20,000 bases of DNA from Theodoxus fluviatilis (GCA_034096865.1 JAWQFJ010009730.1:12501-32500); one strand, 5' to 3'. Counted from the stretch's first letter, positions 1 through 8,749 are shown. Notes: generated by a model from the letters alone, not told the origin. Translations and numbers: made by a program.

Positions 1-158
1 ACAAACAAGCCCTGCTCTGAAACGTAAATATGTGAGTGATCACGTGACATACATGAGTGAGTGATCATTCACGAAGGAGTTGGCGCAAAAATTTAGAAGA
101 ATTTGTTTAGCAGTTTTGCTGGACAAAACAAGGCCAACTCCAAACCTGCTGTGAAAAG

Positions 159-599
159 ATGGCCACAGTTTACCACAGTACAAGGAAGAGGGATAAGATT
201 GTCTTTCATGGATTATCTTATCGATTTGACAAAACGAGTGGCAAAGATCCAGCCTTGTCGTTTTGGCGGTGTGATGTCGACGGCTGCAAAGCACGGATCC
301 ACATGAAAGCAGGTGACGTTGTCCAGGAGAAAGGAGAACATCTTTCCCACGCTCCCAACCTTCCAAAGATAGACGCTGCCAAGGCAGTATACAAAATGAA
401 AGTTCAAGCAAAAGAAACACGGGATGCCACTCGTCAAATTCTGGCTGACATACACGAAGGACTGTCCCAAGCCACTGTGACAAGTCTCCCAAGCAAGCAA
501 TCAATGACGAGGACGATTCAACGCGTGAGGCAACGGAACAATCTGCCGGCCCTACCAGCCACCCTTGCAGAACTAAAAGAAATCCCAGCAGACATGAAG
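159..599 (+). CDS. FLYWCH zinc-finger protein, exon 1 (MULE transposase-like gene, partial)
   Basis: This open segment starts at an ATG in good Kozak context (A at -3, G at +4) and encodes about 147 residues. Residues 8-65 fit a FLYWCH-type zinc finger: a VFHGLSYRF aromatic strand, then FWRC, then CKARIH, then GEHLSH, which supplies the C2H2 metal ligands. FLYWCH domains bind DNA and often sit N-terminal to MULE-type transposase domains or their domesticated relatives. The rest is a basic helical linker (KQSMTRTIQRVRQRNN) of the kind seen between the two domains. The exon ends AAG|GTGAAG, a good donor in phase 0, and joins in frame to the segment at 796. A host gene of transposon origin and a decaying transposon copy are both possible. 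Translation read past the donor is only microsatellite. Confidence 0.72.
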
Positions 600-628
600 G
601 TGAAGTGTGTGTGTGTGAGTGCGTGTGC

Positions 629-666
<38 letters not shown>

Positions 667-795
667 CTCTCTCTCTCTCTTTCTCTCTCTCTCTGTCTCT
701 CTATCTCTCAGTATTTCTCTCATTCTTTCTCTATATCGCCCTATCTCATCTCCCTTTTTCTATCTTTGATTAAAAGAATCCTTTTTGTGTGACAG
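600..795 (+). other. Predicted intron of the FLYWCH/MULE gene, filled with GT and CT microsatellite
   Basis: The donor AAG|GTGAAG at 600 and the acceptor GTGTGACAG| ending at 795 are both phase 0, and joining them keeps the frame into a transposase-like segment. The interior is a GT run (about 605-662) followed by a CT-rich run (about 664-720), so the polypyrimidine stretch may itself be repeat-derived. Confidence 0.6.
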
Positions 796-1020
796 GTTCT
801 CTCTGACGGAACCCCTTTTCTGGCGTATGACTCTGGTCCAGGGGCGGACAGGATTCTCATTTTCGCTACACCCGATGGTCTTCAGTTGCTATTTGAGCAG
901 AGAAACTGGTTCGCTGACGGGACCTTCAAGGTGGCTCCTGTGTTCTTTACTCAAATCTACTCGCTTCATGTACTTTACATGGAAACAACCATTCCGGTAG
1001 TTTTTGCCCTGCTCCCAAGC
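796..1020 (+). CDS. MULE transposase-like domain fragment, exon 2 (3'-truncated)
   Basis: Phase 0 reading from 796 gives about 75 residues: VLSDGTPFLAYDS, then a linker, then NWFADGTFKVAP and LPSKS. The block with W-F-A-D-G-T-F-K followed by a hydrophobic strand and IPVVFALLP is the start of the MULE-type transposase catalytic domain found downstream of FLYWCH fingers; its D is the first acidic catalytic position in that family. After about 1020 the frame stays open but no longer resembles the domain, and by 1155 it runs into a TC/CA microsatellite. The remaining catalytic domain is absent, so the copy looks truncated or needs a further exon outside what I can recognise. I see no good GT donor at the break, which favours a broken copy. 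Confidence 0.6.
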
Positions 1021-1154
1021 AAGTCCTTCATAGTTTCCAGCAGGCTCCAGAATGCGTTGACTTGTACTCTGCTGAGTCACGACCATCACTGCTTAAAGTG
1101 GGTCGCAGATAGAAGAAAGGGAGTAGGGACTCCAATAAACTTGAAAATGGCGTG

Positions 1155-1158
1155 TCTT

Positions 1159-1237
<79 letters not shown>

Positions 1238-1242
1238 AACAC
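1155..1242. repeat. (TC)n-(CA)n compound microsatellite
   Basis: A short TC run (about 1157-1176) passes directly into about 27 CA dinucleotides, then degenerates to CATACAAACACACG. It ends just before the 15-bp minisatellite. Confidence 0.95.
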
Positions 1243-1254
1243 ACGCACACGCAG

Positions 1255-1374
1255 ACGGCGCTGAAGTGTACGGCGCTGAAGTGTACGGCGCTGAAATGTA
1301 CGGCGCTGAAGTGTCGCCGCGCTGAAATGACGGCGCTGAAATGTACGGCGCTGAAATGCTGGCGCTGAAATGTC
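1255..1374. repeat. 15-bp minisatellite, 8 units
   Basis: Eight head-to-tail units fit consensus ACGGCGCTGAARTGT with no indels over 120 bp. Unit 5 (1315-1329) and the last unit (1360-1374) are the most diverged. The period is a multiple of three, so the frame is kept and the plus strand could encode a TALKC pentapeptide repeat. There is no evidence that it is translated. Confidence 0.95.
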
Positions 1375-1950
1375 ATGGAACCGCTGGTAGACGTTCATCA
1401 TACAAAGAAGCCAAATGTTGTTTTGTGAACGTAAGAAAAGAGTTTGACTCGATTAGGCTCTTACATCTATTGACTATCGAGGGAGGTGCTTCCGAGTCAT
1501 TCTGTAAACCCGAGTCAGTAGTATTGACTCTGGCACAGTTCGCAATGAATGCGTAATAGGCTTGACCCTTGGCATTACAGCCTTGCGCCCAAAAAAGTTC
1601 GTTCTGATACTATTTTTCTCTCCACTTTTTACAGAAATCATTCAGATGTAAAAACTTGGTTCCATTTCAACACAAACATTTTATTGTATCGAATAAACGC
1701 TTTTTTGTTGTCTCAACAAGAGTAAGTTAAGAGTTTTGTGCGAAATAGTCTTAGAACTACTTTAACGGCGTATGTCAGGGAGCACATCGGCTATCCCACA
1801 AGCCTCTCGTGTGACCTCCGCTTGCATAAATTGGCCAAAAACCTTCCATCACGTGATGTGAACTGTGCTAGAGATACTTTTGCCGGTAGGCAAAATCTCT
1901 AGTTTACTAGAATGCTTCCGAGTGTAGGAAATCCATTATCCTCAAAATTC
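1375..1950. other. Unassigned non-coding stretch
   Basis: AT-rich DNA with no supportable gene. The only clear structure is an imperfect inverted repeat at 1868-1902 (CTAGAGAT..TTTTGCC / GGCAAAATCTCTAG) with a GGTA loop and a three-base bulge. Confidence 0.7.
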
Positions 1951-2462
1951 TACTTGCAAATGACGTAACGTTATTAATGACGTCAAACATTACGCAATTT
2001 CGCCATTCCATGAACCGCGTATTTGGGGAGGCACTCTGGAGTGTACGACCTTAAAAAACCACTTTCTCTTCAAACCTCGATTCTGAAAATTTGATACATT
2101 CAATCGGACCTAACTTCCAGTTAGTGTGCAAAATCTCAAGGAAATCCGTCCAGTAGTTTTGAGATATAAGCCGTGGAGTCGGGACAGACAGACACACACA
2201 CACACACAGACAGACTAATAAAAACCGCTGGCGCTGAACCTCCAGGTTTTGGCACACACAAAAAATTAGGTTCAAACCCGCAATCTCTCGAGAAAAGAGG
2301 GAGGGGAAAAACACACACAAAAGCACAAAAAACAGGTCGGGTTCGAAAAAAGTTTCAGCGTGGATTCGAATCCGTTCACGCATGACCTAACGTTACAATT
2401 GTCCAGCGCTTTACCATCTGAGCCATTCATTTGGCAACTGACGTTACTACGTGTTTGTAAAG
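1951..2462 (-). repeat. Interspersed repeat copy A with tRNA-like segment
   Basis: Copy A shares a roughly 130-bp core (about 2048-2180) with copies at 3422-4041 and 5166-5545. The core runs from GACCTTAAAAAACCAC through AGTTAGTGTGCAAAATCTC to a GACAGACA/CA microsatellite. Read on the minus strand it begins near 2462 with CTTTACAAACAC, passes a tRNA-like segment (2357-2432), then a GGTTCAAACCCGC motif, then the AACCTGGAGGTTCAGCGCC block, the microsatellite and the core. The layout suggests a tRNA-related SINE or a composite microsatellite-associated repeat. The exact ends and target duplications were not identified. Confidence 0.7.
2357..2432 (-). other. tRNA-like Pol III promoter segment (SINE head candidate) in repeat A
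   Basis: On the minus strand TGGCTCAGATGGTAAAGC (A box, near 2407-2424) precedes GGATTCGAATCC (B box, 2362-2373) at about tRNA spacing. That pairing is the internal RNA polymerase III promoter of tRNA genes and tRNA-derived SINEs. There is no intact acceptor stem or CCA-adjacent end, so it is not called as a functional tRNA. Confidence 0.55.
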
Positions 2463-2768
2463 GAATTATAACGTTCTTTTCTGTAAACTCCCTCGCTTCA
2501 TATTTTGCACTGTAAATTGTATAAAAATGGATGATAGTTCATGAAATTTGAGTGTTCTTGTACATTTTAGGATACTTAAGGTCTATTTCTGCCAAGTTTA
2601 TTATCGATTCACTGCCATTAGGCCATGCCAAGAGACTACCAGTACCAAGTTGTTGCGCTTAAGTCAGGACAGACAGAACGAACGAACGAACTTTATTTTA
2701 CAAGGGTAGTGAATTAGGCAGTATTGCCTTTCTTACTTACATTCAGCCCTTGAGGCAAAATATTCAAA
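2463..2768. other. Non-coding spacer with a short (GAAC)4 run
   Basis: No coding signal is visible. A four-unit GAAC repeat lies at 2676-2691, immediately before the GA-rich tract. Confidence 0.7.
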
Positions 2769-2773
2769 TGTGG

Positions 2774-2964
2774 TAAGAGAGAGAGAGAAAGAGAGAGAGA
2801 GACAGAGAGACAGAGAGACAGAGAGAGACACAGACAGAGAGAGAGACAGACAGAGAGAGACAGAGACAGAGAGAGGCAGAGAGAGAGAGAGTGAGAGAGA
2901 GAGGGGGGAGGGGAGCTGGGAAAAGGGGAGGAAGGGAAGAGAGAATGAGAGTAAGAGGGTGGGT

Positions 2965-3032
<68 letters not shown>

Positions 3033-3122
3033 GAGAGAGAGTGAGAGAGAGAGAGAGGGGGGGGGGAGGGAAGCTGGGAAAAGGGGAGGAAGGGAAGAGA
3101 GAATGAGAGTAAGAGGGTGGGT

Positions 3123-3193
<71 letters not shown>

Positions 3194-3308
3194 AGAGAGA
3201 GAGCGACAGAGAGAGGGGGAGAGAGAGAGAGGGGGGGAGAGAGAGAGAGAGACAGAGAGAGAGACAGAGAGAGAGACAGAGAGAGAGACAGAGAGAGAGA
3301 GAGAGAGG
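2774..3308. repeat. Long (GA)n purine tract with an internal 158-bp-period duplication
   Basis: About 535 bp of almost pure purine on the plus strand, mostly GA with CAGAGA interruptions. A distinctive purine block (AGCTGGGAAAAGGGGAGGAA and what follows) begins at 2914 and again at 3072, giving a direct duplication with a 158-bp offset. Open frames across it (poly Arg-Glu, Leu-Ser) are repeat artefacts. Confidence 0.95.
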
Positions 3309-3421
3309 AAATTGCAAGCCGCCGAATGTTGCAGATTTCTACTCTTGCTAGCGTCGAAAGACACGCGGAAACGGAAAAGATAACTCTGTTTGACTCGATT
3401 TCGATTCGACTAAGCATTTCC

Positions 3422-4041
3422 GTTCGCTATTCCGTCAATTGACCTTTGAGTGAGGCAGTTTTTGAGATATATATCAGCTTCTAAGTGGGACTGAATTTCA
3501 GATCGTACATGCAAATGATGTCATGCTATTAATGACGTCAAATTTGGCTTTGCCGTCAAATGTCATTTCAATAATTTTTAGACCGGTAATTTCGAGAATA
3601 CGACCTTTAAAAACCACTTTCTCTTCAAACCTCGATTCTGAAAATTTGATACATTCAATCGGACCTAACTTCCAGTTAGTGTGCAAAATCTCAAGGAAAT
3701 CCGTCCAGTAGTGTTTGAGATATAAGCCGTTAAGTCGGGACAGACAGACAGACAGATAAAAACCGCTGGCGCTGAACCTCCAGGTTTTGGCATATTAAAA
3801 AAAAATGTAAAAAAAGATCGGGTTCGAACCCGCAACCTCTCGAGAAAAGAGGGGGAAAACACACACACACACACACACATAAAAACACAAAAACCCAGGT
3901 CGGGTTCGAACCCACAACCTCTCGAAAAAAGAGAAGAAAAAAAGTTTCAGCGCAGAATCAAACCTGGTCATGCATGACCAAGAGTCGAACGCTCTACCAG
4001 CTGAGCCATTAGAGAATTGCTATGACGGAGTGTTTGTAAAG
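3422..4041 (-). repeat. Interspersed repeat copy B with tRNA-like segment and doubled B-box palindrome
   Basis: The longest copy of the family. It shares 3422-3760 with copy C (start motif CTATTCCGTCAATTGACC) and about 3600-4041 with copy A. The minus strand starts near 4041 with CTTTACAAACAC, then a tRNA-like segment, then two direct copies of a roughly 33-bp unit (3900-3932 and 3818-3851). Each unit centres on the perfect palindrome GGGTTCGAACCC followed by an AACCTCTCGA block. Then come the GCTGGCGCTGAACCTCC block, GACAGACA and the conserved core. Confidence 0.72.
3950..4015 (-). other. tRNA-like Pol III promoter segment in repeat B
   Basis: The minus strand carries TGGCTCAGCTGGTAGAGCG (3990-4008), an excellent A box. 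About 25 nt further on is a degenerate B box (GGTTTGATTCT, 3954-3964). Perfect B-box cores follow at 3902-3913 and 3820-3831. The A-box half is closer to a genuine tRNA D-arm than in copy A, the B-box half less so. Confidence 0.55.
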
Positions 4042-5165
4042 CATGTAAATCCATTTCTAAGCTATTGGCCCAGGAACAATCGACCATATATTTAAAACAT
4101 GATGGATAGGTTCAGGAAAGCTCCTATTATGACATGTTTTGTTTTCCTTTGGCATGTCATAGACGCTGAATTAACACTCACACAGTCACACAGAGGAGGA
4201 AGTGTATTATACTTTATAGATGTTCACACCAGACATGTGCATTCGTACTCATTCACGCACACACCGTGTGTGGTACTGCTACCGAGTACCGTCGTTCTAC
4301 AAGCAACGAGTCAATCCTGTTAACACGATGCATAACTGGTAGGTTTTTAGGCTAGATTCGCTTCGAAAAGTTGCAGAAAATCTGATGGTGGTTACAATCT
4401 GACGGTATAACAAGTTTTGACAAGGAAAAAACCAAGCAACTATAACCATTCTGACCGTTGTCAGCCATGTTTGCAGAAGCTCCTAATCTCGCTGGAAACA
4501 AGATTTCATACTCTTGTCGTGGAACCAAACGACGAAAAGATTGACCTGATTTTTCAATACAAACACTGTATTCATTTTGTTGTTTAGACTGCAAGTGTAA
4601 CTTTTCTGACTTGCGTTCCACTCAACACATTTTTCACCTAGTGGACATGTACTCGATTAATTGACTCGATTAAATTGAACTGATGTATTTGATATACATT
4701 TGTATTAATCCGGAAAAATTATGAAATCATACTTCATTCATTCGAGCATTAGTCTTGACAGCGTTCAGCGGACGAAGTAAACATCAATCTACTTCGACCA
4801 TAACGTAAGTGCGAGTTGCAGACGAAACTTATCACCGTCACATGACACGGTGACGCCGAATGTCAAATTACTGCTATCTTACGGTCGTAATAATCGGACA
4901 AAGTTTGAAAGTTAGTCCCCTAGTGAATGGCGAACTTTTGTGACAGTGTCAGATCTTAATTTCGTCTAAATAACATGTGTAGTATGTATTCATACCCCTG
5001 TCTATCACAGTCTGAGATATCTTCTCACTGTCTGGCAAAAATGAGACTCAAATGCTGTCCGCAATACAACGCAACTAGTTCCCGTGAAACTGAAAGCCAT
5101 TTTGCCGCCTGCATGTGTTTATCACGCAAGCTTCAGCGAGAAAGGGCGTGGCTGTGGAGTGGAAT
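4042..5165. other. Long stretch without a supportable gene
   Basis: Mixed AT-rich DNA. It holds small inverted repeats such as CACCGT..ACGGTG (about 4837-4856) and no domain-bearing open frame on either strand. A minus-strand ATG in good context near 4470 opens only about 38 codons without a recognisable domain or donor. Confidence 0.6.
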
Positions 5166-5545
5166 TTCGCTATTCCGTCAATTGACCTTTGAGGGAGGCA
5201 GTTTTTGAGATATCAGCTTCTAAGTGGGACTGAATGTCAGATCTTACATGCAAATGACGTCACGCTATTGATGACGTCAAATTTGGCTATTCCGTCAATT
5301 GTCATTTCAATAATTTTTAGAGGTGCTTCGATTATACGACCTTAGAAAACCATTTTCTCTTCAAACCTCGATTCAGAAAATTTGATACATTCAATCGGAC
5401 CTAACTTCCAGTTAGTGTGCAAAATCTCAAGGAAATCCGTCCAGTAGTTTTTGAGATATAAGCTGTGGAGTCGGGACAGACAGACACACACACACACAGA
5501 CAGATAAAGTCTGTAGGACCTCCAGTAAACCTGGAGGGATAAATA
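5166..5545 (-). repeat. Interspersed repeat copy C (lacks the tRNA-like segment)
   Basis: It aligns closely with 3422-3755 of copy B, including the CTATTCCGTCAATTGACC start, the paired TGACGTCA motifs, the conserved core and the GACAGACA/CA microsatellite. After the microsatellite it departs from A and B into a short stem (CCTCCAG..CTGGAGG). The tRNA-like part is missing, as expected if this is a 5'-truncated copy in minus orientation. Confidence 0.7.
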
Positions 5546-5668
5546 TTAATATCACAGAGCATATGCGCGTCGAATTTGGCTACTATAGCAGCATTAAACT
5601 CACCCACCACTCCACCCCCAAGATTCATGGAACAGTGGTGGAAACACCAAGAAGAATACATGCATCAT

Positions 5669-5733
5669 TTATATGAAAACAAGCGAGTCAAAAGTTTCAA
5701 AACGGACAGGTACAAGGGAGATACCATTTGAAA
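5669..5733 (-). CDS. Putative terminal exon of an unrecognised minus-strand gene
   Basis: A strong acceptor (TCTCCCTTGTTCCTCACAG|) precedes 65 nt that read in phase 1 after the 183-nt exon upstream, ending RFETFDSLVFI and a TAA at 5669-5671. The phase agreement supports it. However, the acceptor and this exon both contain a TCTCCCTTGT motif that may be repeat-derived, and there is no homology I recognise. A clear AATAAA just downstream is not seen. Confidence 0.25.
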
Positions 5734-5808
5734 CTGTGAGGAACAAGGGAGACAACATGGCAAGAAATTACAGGGGATGCAACGTTCAGGGGAGAGAACT
5801 CGGCGTAC

Positions 5809-5991
5809 CGTCCATGAGGTCGAAAATCTCGATATTGCGCATTGCTATAGCAATGTACTTTTTGCTTTTGGGCTCCTTGTCACACTTCTCGAGTTCCTCC
5901 ACCAGACTCTCCAGAAGGTCTGTGTCCTGCTTCTGGATTAGTGTCTCCAGGCTTTTGGACAGTTCCTGTACTTTCAGCTGTTGGGCCTTCC
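5809..5991 (-). CDS. Putative internal exon, unrecognised helical protein segment
   Basis: On the minus strand a 183-nt open segment is bounded by CATCTGCAG| and GACG|GTACGC, both good splice sites, with phase 1 at each end. It encodes about 60 residues of soluble helical composition: KAQQLKVQELSKSLETLIQK, then a Leu/Glu-rich helix, then a KSKKY turn, then a final helix ending EIFDLMD. Codon use and the lack of low complexity make it look like real coding sequence, unlike its surroundings. I do not recognise the family. A death-fold-like (DED/DD) helical bundle is one untested idea. Neighbouring candidate exons at 6557-6568 and 6621-6686 share phase 1-1. Confidence 0.45.
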
Positions 5992-6109
5992 CTGCAGATG
6001 TACAAAGCAGTATGGAATAAGCAAGGGGATATATACTTAACGAATGTTGACTGTTTTTTTTATTTATGCATGCATGCATGTATGGAATGACGAAGTCTGA
6101 TCTAGCTCC

Positions 6110-6172
6110 CCCCCCCCCCCCCGCGCACCCCCCCTCTTTGGACACATGCATGCACGCTCGCACGCATGCTAG

Positions 6173-6262
<90 letters not shown>
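6110..6262. repeat. Poly-C run and (CA)n microsatellite
   Basis: A C homopolymer run of about 12 (near 6110-6121) is followed by C-rich sequence and, from about 6173, by about 45 CA units with one CG interruption. It lies inside the candidate intron upstream of the 5809-5991 exon on the minus strand. Confidence 0.95.
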
Positions 6263-6266
<4 letters not shown>

Positions 6267-6556
6267 TATATACATGCATGCAATCAGTCACATCCTCAAC
6301 GGTAGCAGAGGGTGCAAGGACGCAATTCAGAATCGGCACGATACGGTATAGGAAATTGTGTGTAGAGCTGTTGTCGATGTAAGCCCCTGTACGTGCTGCA
6401 CTCCTCATCGATCAGATCGTGACCCAGTCCCACTTCACAAATAGCACCCAGCTGTTTTATGGCGTGCGTAACACCAAGCCAGACGTGTGTAATAGAGAAA
6501 GTGCTGCATGTACGTACTGTACATACGTATGCATGTAATATCAGCGATAAGCTCAC

Positions 6557-6568
6557 CAAATTCGTCAC
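6557..6568 (-). CDS. Candidate 12-nt microexon
   Basis: The minus strand has AAGTCTCTCCTAG|, a textbook acceptor, then 12 nt, then |GTGAGC, a textbook donor. Length 12 and phase 1-1 match the exon at 6621-6686, giving an added Asp-Glu-Phe. The pairing may be chance, and the next exon downstream is unresolved. An open segment at about 6400-6505 is in a compatible frame but has a weak acceptor and no clear donor. Confidence 0.22.
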
Positions 6569-6620
6569 CTAGGAGAGACTTGAGTTCTTACAAACTATCG
6601 CTATTAACAATAAAAAATAC

Positions 6621-6686
6621 CGAACTCCTTCCCCATGAGCACGAGTCCTGGGATGGCTCTCTGTGTGGCAAAAAAGGTGCTGTGAC
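6621..6686 (-). CDS. Putative 66-nt internal exon, unrecognised
   Basis: On the minus strand GTTTCTCTTTTTAG| precedes 66 nt reading HSTFFATQRAIPGLVLMGKE (phase 1 in, phase 1 out), followed by TTCG|GTATTT. The peptide looks like ordinary protein, not repeat translation, and the splice sites are good. The exon upstream of it is not identified. No family recognised. Confidence 0.35.
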
Positions 6687-6975
6687 CTAAAAAGAGAAAC
6701 TGCCCACGCCCCAACTCTGACATTCGCAAATGACTCATGATCAATTCTGCATGCTTTCATTATAACTGCGCGTTCTCCCGCGGTGTCGTAACGCAGCAGT
6801 TTTGAACGACTGTCCATTGGTCTTCCTGCTGAGTCAGATCTTGCTCTTGTATTGCAAGATGTGGTGTCGAAAAAAATCGTGCTACTTCAGGATAGCTATA
6901 TTTGTATGTATAATTATTTCGCAAATTCCTTAATAAAACTGGTTTATTTGTTTATATGTATGTATATATGCATAC

Positions 6976-7034
6976 ATGTCATGTCATTTCATGTCATGTC
7001 ATGTCATGTCATGTCATGTCATGTATGTATGTAT
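6976..7034. repeat. (ATGTC)n and (ATGT)n microsatellite
   Basis: About ten ATGTC pentamers, one of them mutated (CATTT), run into ATGT tetramers. The array directly abuts the start of the retroelement fragment. Confidence 0.95.
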
Positions 7035-7048
7035 GTGCAATACAAGCC

Positions 7049-7543
7049 AGGCACAACAGAATAGTTGAAATCGTTGCAAGGAACCTGCACAGGGAAGAGG
7101 ACAACATGCACGATCTGAAAGACCAAGTTGTGAGACCTAGTCATTTTCCCAACAGTGAGGCACAGTTTCGAAATCTTCCACATGTGAAGCCAGATATTTG
7201 CTCAATAGACCACATGAACAACAGATGTTATATTGTGGAAAACGCGATGCCTTATGATGCCTTTCTGGAGGAAGCATGCGAGAAGTTCAGGAAATACCTT
7301 CCACTGTGCGAAAAGATCAATGACTTAGGCTACAACAGCAGAATAATTGTGGTGGTGGGGGTGGTGGGGTCTGTAGGCTGTGTGCACAGTTCTTTCACCA
7401 GTGGGTTGAAGCAGCTGGGATTTACCAACACAAGAGCCAAAGCCATAGCCAAATACTGTTCTGCCAGTGCAATGATTGGCTCATTCATCGTCTGCAAACA
7501 ACGTTGCAAGCATCTAAGAACAGTTTTGGAGAACTGGTTGTAG
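7049..7543 (+). CDS. Retroelement C-terminal domain fragment (RT-linked PD-(D/E)XK-like nuclease type)
   Basis: About 164 codons, open to TAG at 7541-7543. Conserved-looking blocks in order: RHNRIVEIVARNLHR, then HVKPDICSIDH, then IVENAMPYDAF, then FRKYLPLCEKI, then the Gly-rich strand VVVGVVGSVG, then RAKAIAKYCSASAMIGS. The order R-H-N / K-P-D / (I/V)-E / K-Y matches the C-terminal, restriction-enzyme-like nuclease region that follows reverse transcriptase in R2/R4/NeSL-type non-LTR elements; this rests on family memory, not a search. No RT precedes it, as expected of a 5'-truncated insertion. There is no plausible start codon of its own, since upstream codons are microsatellite. A related broken copy lies at 13561-13920. 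Confidence 0.5.
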   Translation, partial: RHNRIVEIVARNLHREEDNMHDLKDQVVRPSHFPNSEAQFRNLPHVKPDICSIDHMNNRCYIVENAMPYDAFLEEACEKFRKYLPLCEKINDLGYNSRIIVVVGVVGSVGCVHSSFTSGLKQLGFTNTRAKAIAKYCSASAMIGSFIVCKQRCKHLRTVLENWL

Positions 7544-8365
7544 CCTTGTGTTGATCCCACTCATGCCAGCCTGTGCACCCATGTTGCTTTGTAAGACTGA
7601 AAAAAGCTTTGGTGTATATCATCAGATGACTAATGTATGAACTGTTCCTGTGAAGTCCTAACTTTGCTAGCATGAAGATTTTTTTTTACATAATGTAGTC
7701 AAGAAAATGAAGAGGAACACATTACAACAATGGTGATGGTCTTGGTGTTGCTGTAGTTTCTGCGCTGGTGATGATAGTGATGCTAATGATGACACATGTG
7801 TTATTAAGAATGTTTGTTCTAATGACATTTAGTGTTGCAAGTGTCATGTACTGATGGTGACAACGATGTTGGTGATGATGGTTATGGTAATGATGGTGAT
7901 GTTCGCTAATGAAAATGAGCAATTTTTATCTATATGAAAATAATGATGATGTTGTGTAAATGTAAGTGTAAATGTAAATGTTAATATAAGTGTTAATGTA
8001 AGTGTTAATGTAAGTGTTAAAGTTAATGTATTGTAATGTATCTATATATATATAACCCAAATGGTTCATGTCTGTGTATCTGTGTATCTGTCTATTCATC
8101 CAGTCTATGCGTTCGGCTGCCTGTGCACGGATCTCCGCAAAATTTGGCATGTTGCCCCCCCGTGACTTGATGGGGGTAGTCGTTGCATTTTGGAAGGCGT
8201 AATTCCGACCATTCCGGAGATATTCCGTCTAAAACGTTTTAGTCATTTGAGGGACTGTTGAGTGCAAAGGGAGACAACTCGGCTCCAACATGTGCTTCAT
8301 GATGCACGAGGTTTTACGGGTCCGAGCTCGCTCATCTCATCACGCGTTGATGTTTGGTGAATGTG
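7544..8365. repeat. Non-coding region of degenerate simple repeats and a microsatellite-linked repeat
   Basis: About 7733-7916 is rich in GATGGT/GATGAT trinucleotides. About 7955-8037 has units of the type TAAGTGTTAATG. 8070-8345 contains CTGTGTATCTGTCTATTC followed by a CGGATCTCCGCAAAATTTGG block, reminiscent of the core of repeats A-C, and the GGGAGACAAC motif. No gene seen. Confidence 0.65.
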
Positions 8366-8706
8366 AGGGGGGAGCGGGGTGAGACTGGGGTGAGGCCGTG
8401 GGAGGGGATGATACCGGGGGGGGGGGAGACCGGGGTGGGTGGGGTGAGGCCGGGAGGTGGGGTGAGGCCGGAGGGGGGGAGGTGCCAGGGGGGGTGAGAC
8501 TGGGGGAGGGGTAAGACTAGGGGGGGTTGATGCTGGGGGGGTGAGACCAGGGAAGGTGGTGATGCCGGGAGGTGGGGTGAGGTCGGGGGGGGGGTGATGC
8601 TAGAGGGTGGGAGGTGAGACCGAGAGGGGTGAGACCAGGGGGGTGAGACTGGGGGGGGGAGGGGTTAGGCCGGGGGGGGTGATGCCGGGGGATGGGTTGG
8701 GGGTGA
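8366..8706 (+). repeat. G-rich degenerate minisatellite
   Basis: About 340 bp built from loosely repeated GGGGTGAGACCGGGG-like units with many runs of three to eleven G on the plus strand. Regular G-runs with short loops are compatible with G-quadruplex formation. Apparent open frames here are compositional artefacts. Confidence 0.9.
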
Positions 8707-8749
8707 GAAAGTATCTACGGAACGGTTATTTAGGGGGAGAGGGAAATGC

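Noticed and set aside
2357..2432. Functional tRNA gene
   Set aside because: A and B boxes are present but acceptor and anticodon stems are not convincing, and the unit is embedded in a dispersed repeat.
2714..3417. Long open frames of Leu-Ser or Arg-Glu repeats across the purine tract
   Set aside because: They are translations of a GA/CT microsatellite; several frames are open at once, as expected for simple repeats.
4352..4621. Minus-strand 89-codon ORF with an ATG in good context near 4470
   Set aside because: No recognisable domain, no usable donor after the open stretch, and no coding-like composition. Possible first exon but unsupported.
6400..6505. Further minus-strand exon between the microexon and the 183-nt exon
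   Set aside because: The frame is compatible and the peptide looks plausible, but the acceptor lacks a pyrimidine tract and no good donor is in the required phase.
6976..7034. CRISPR-like or other spaced-repeat array
   Set aside because: The units are contiguous microsatellite with no spacers, and the genome is eukaryotic.
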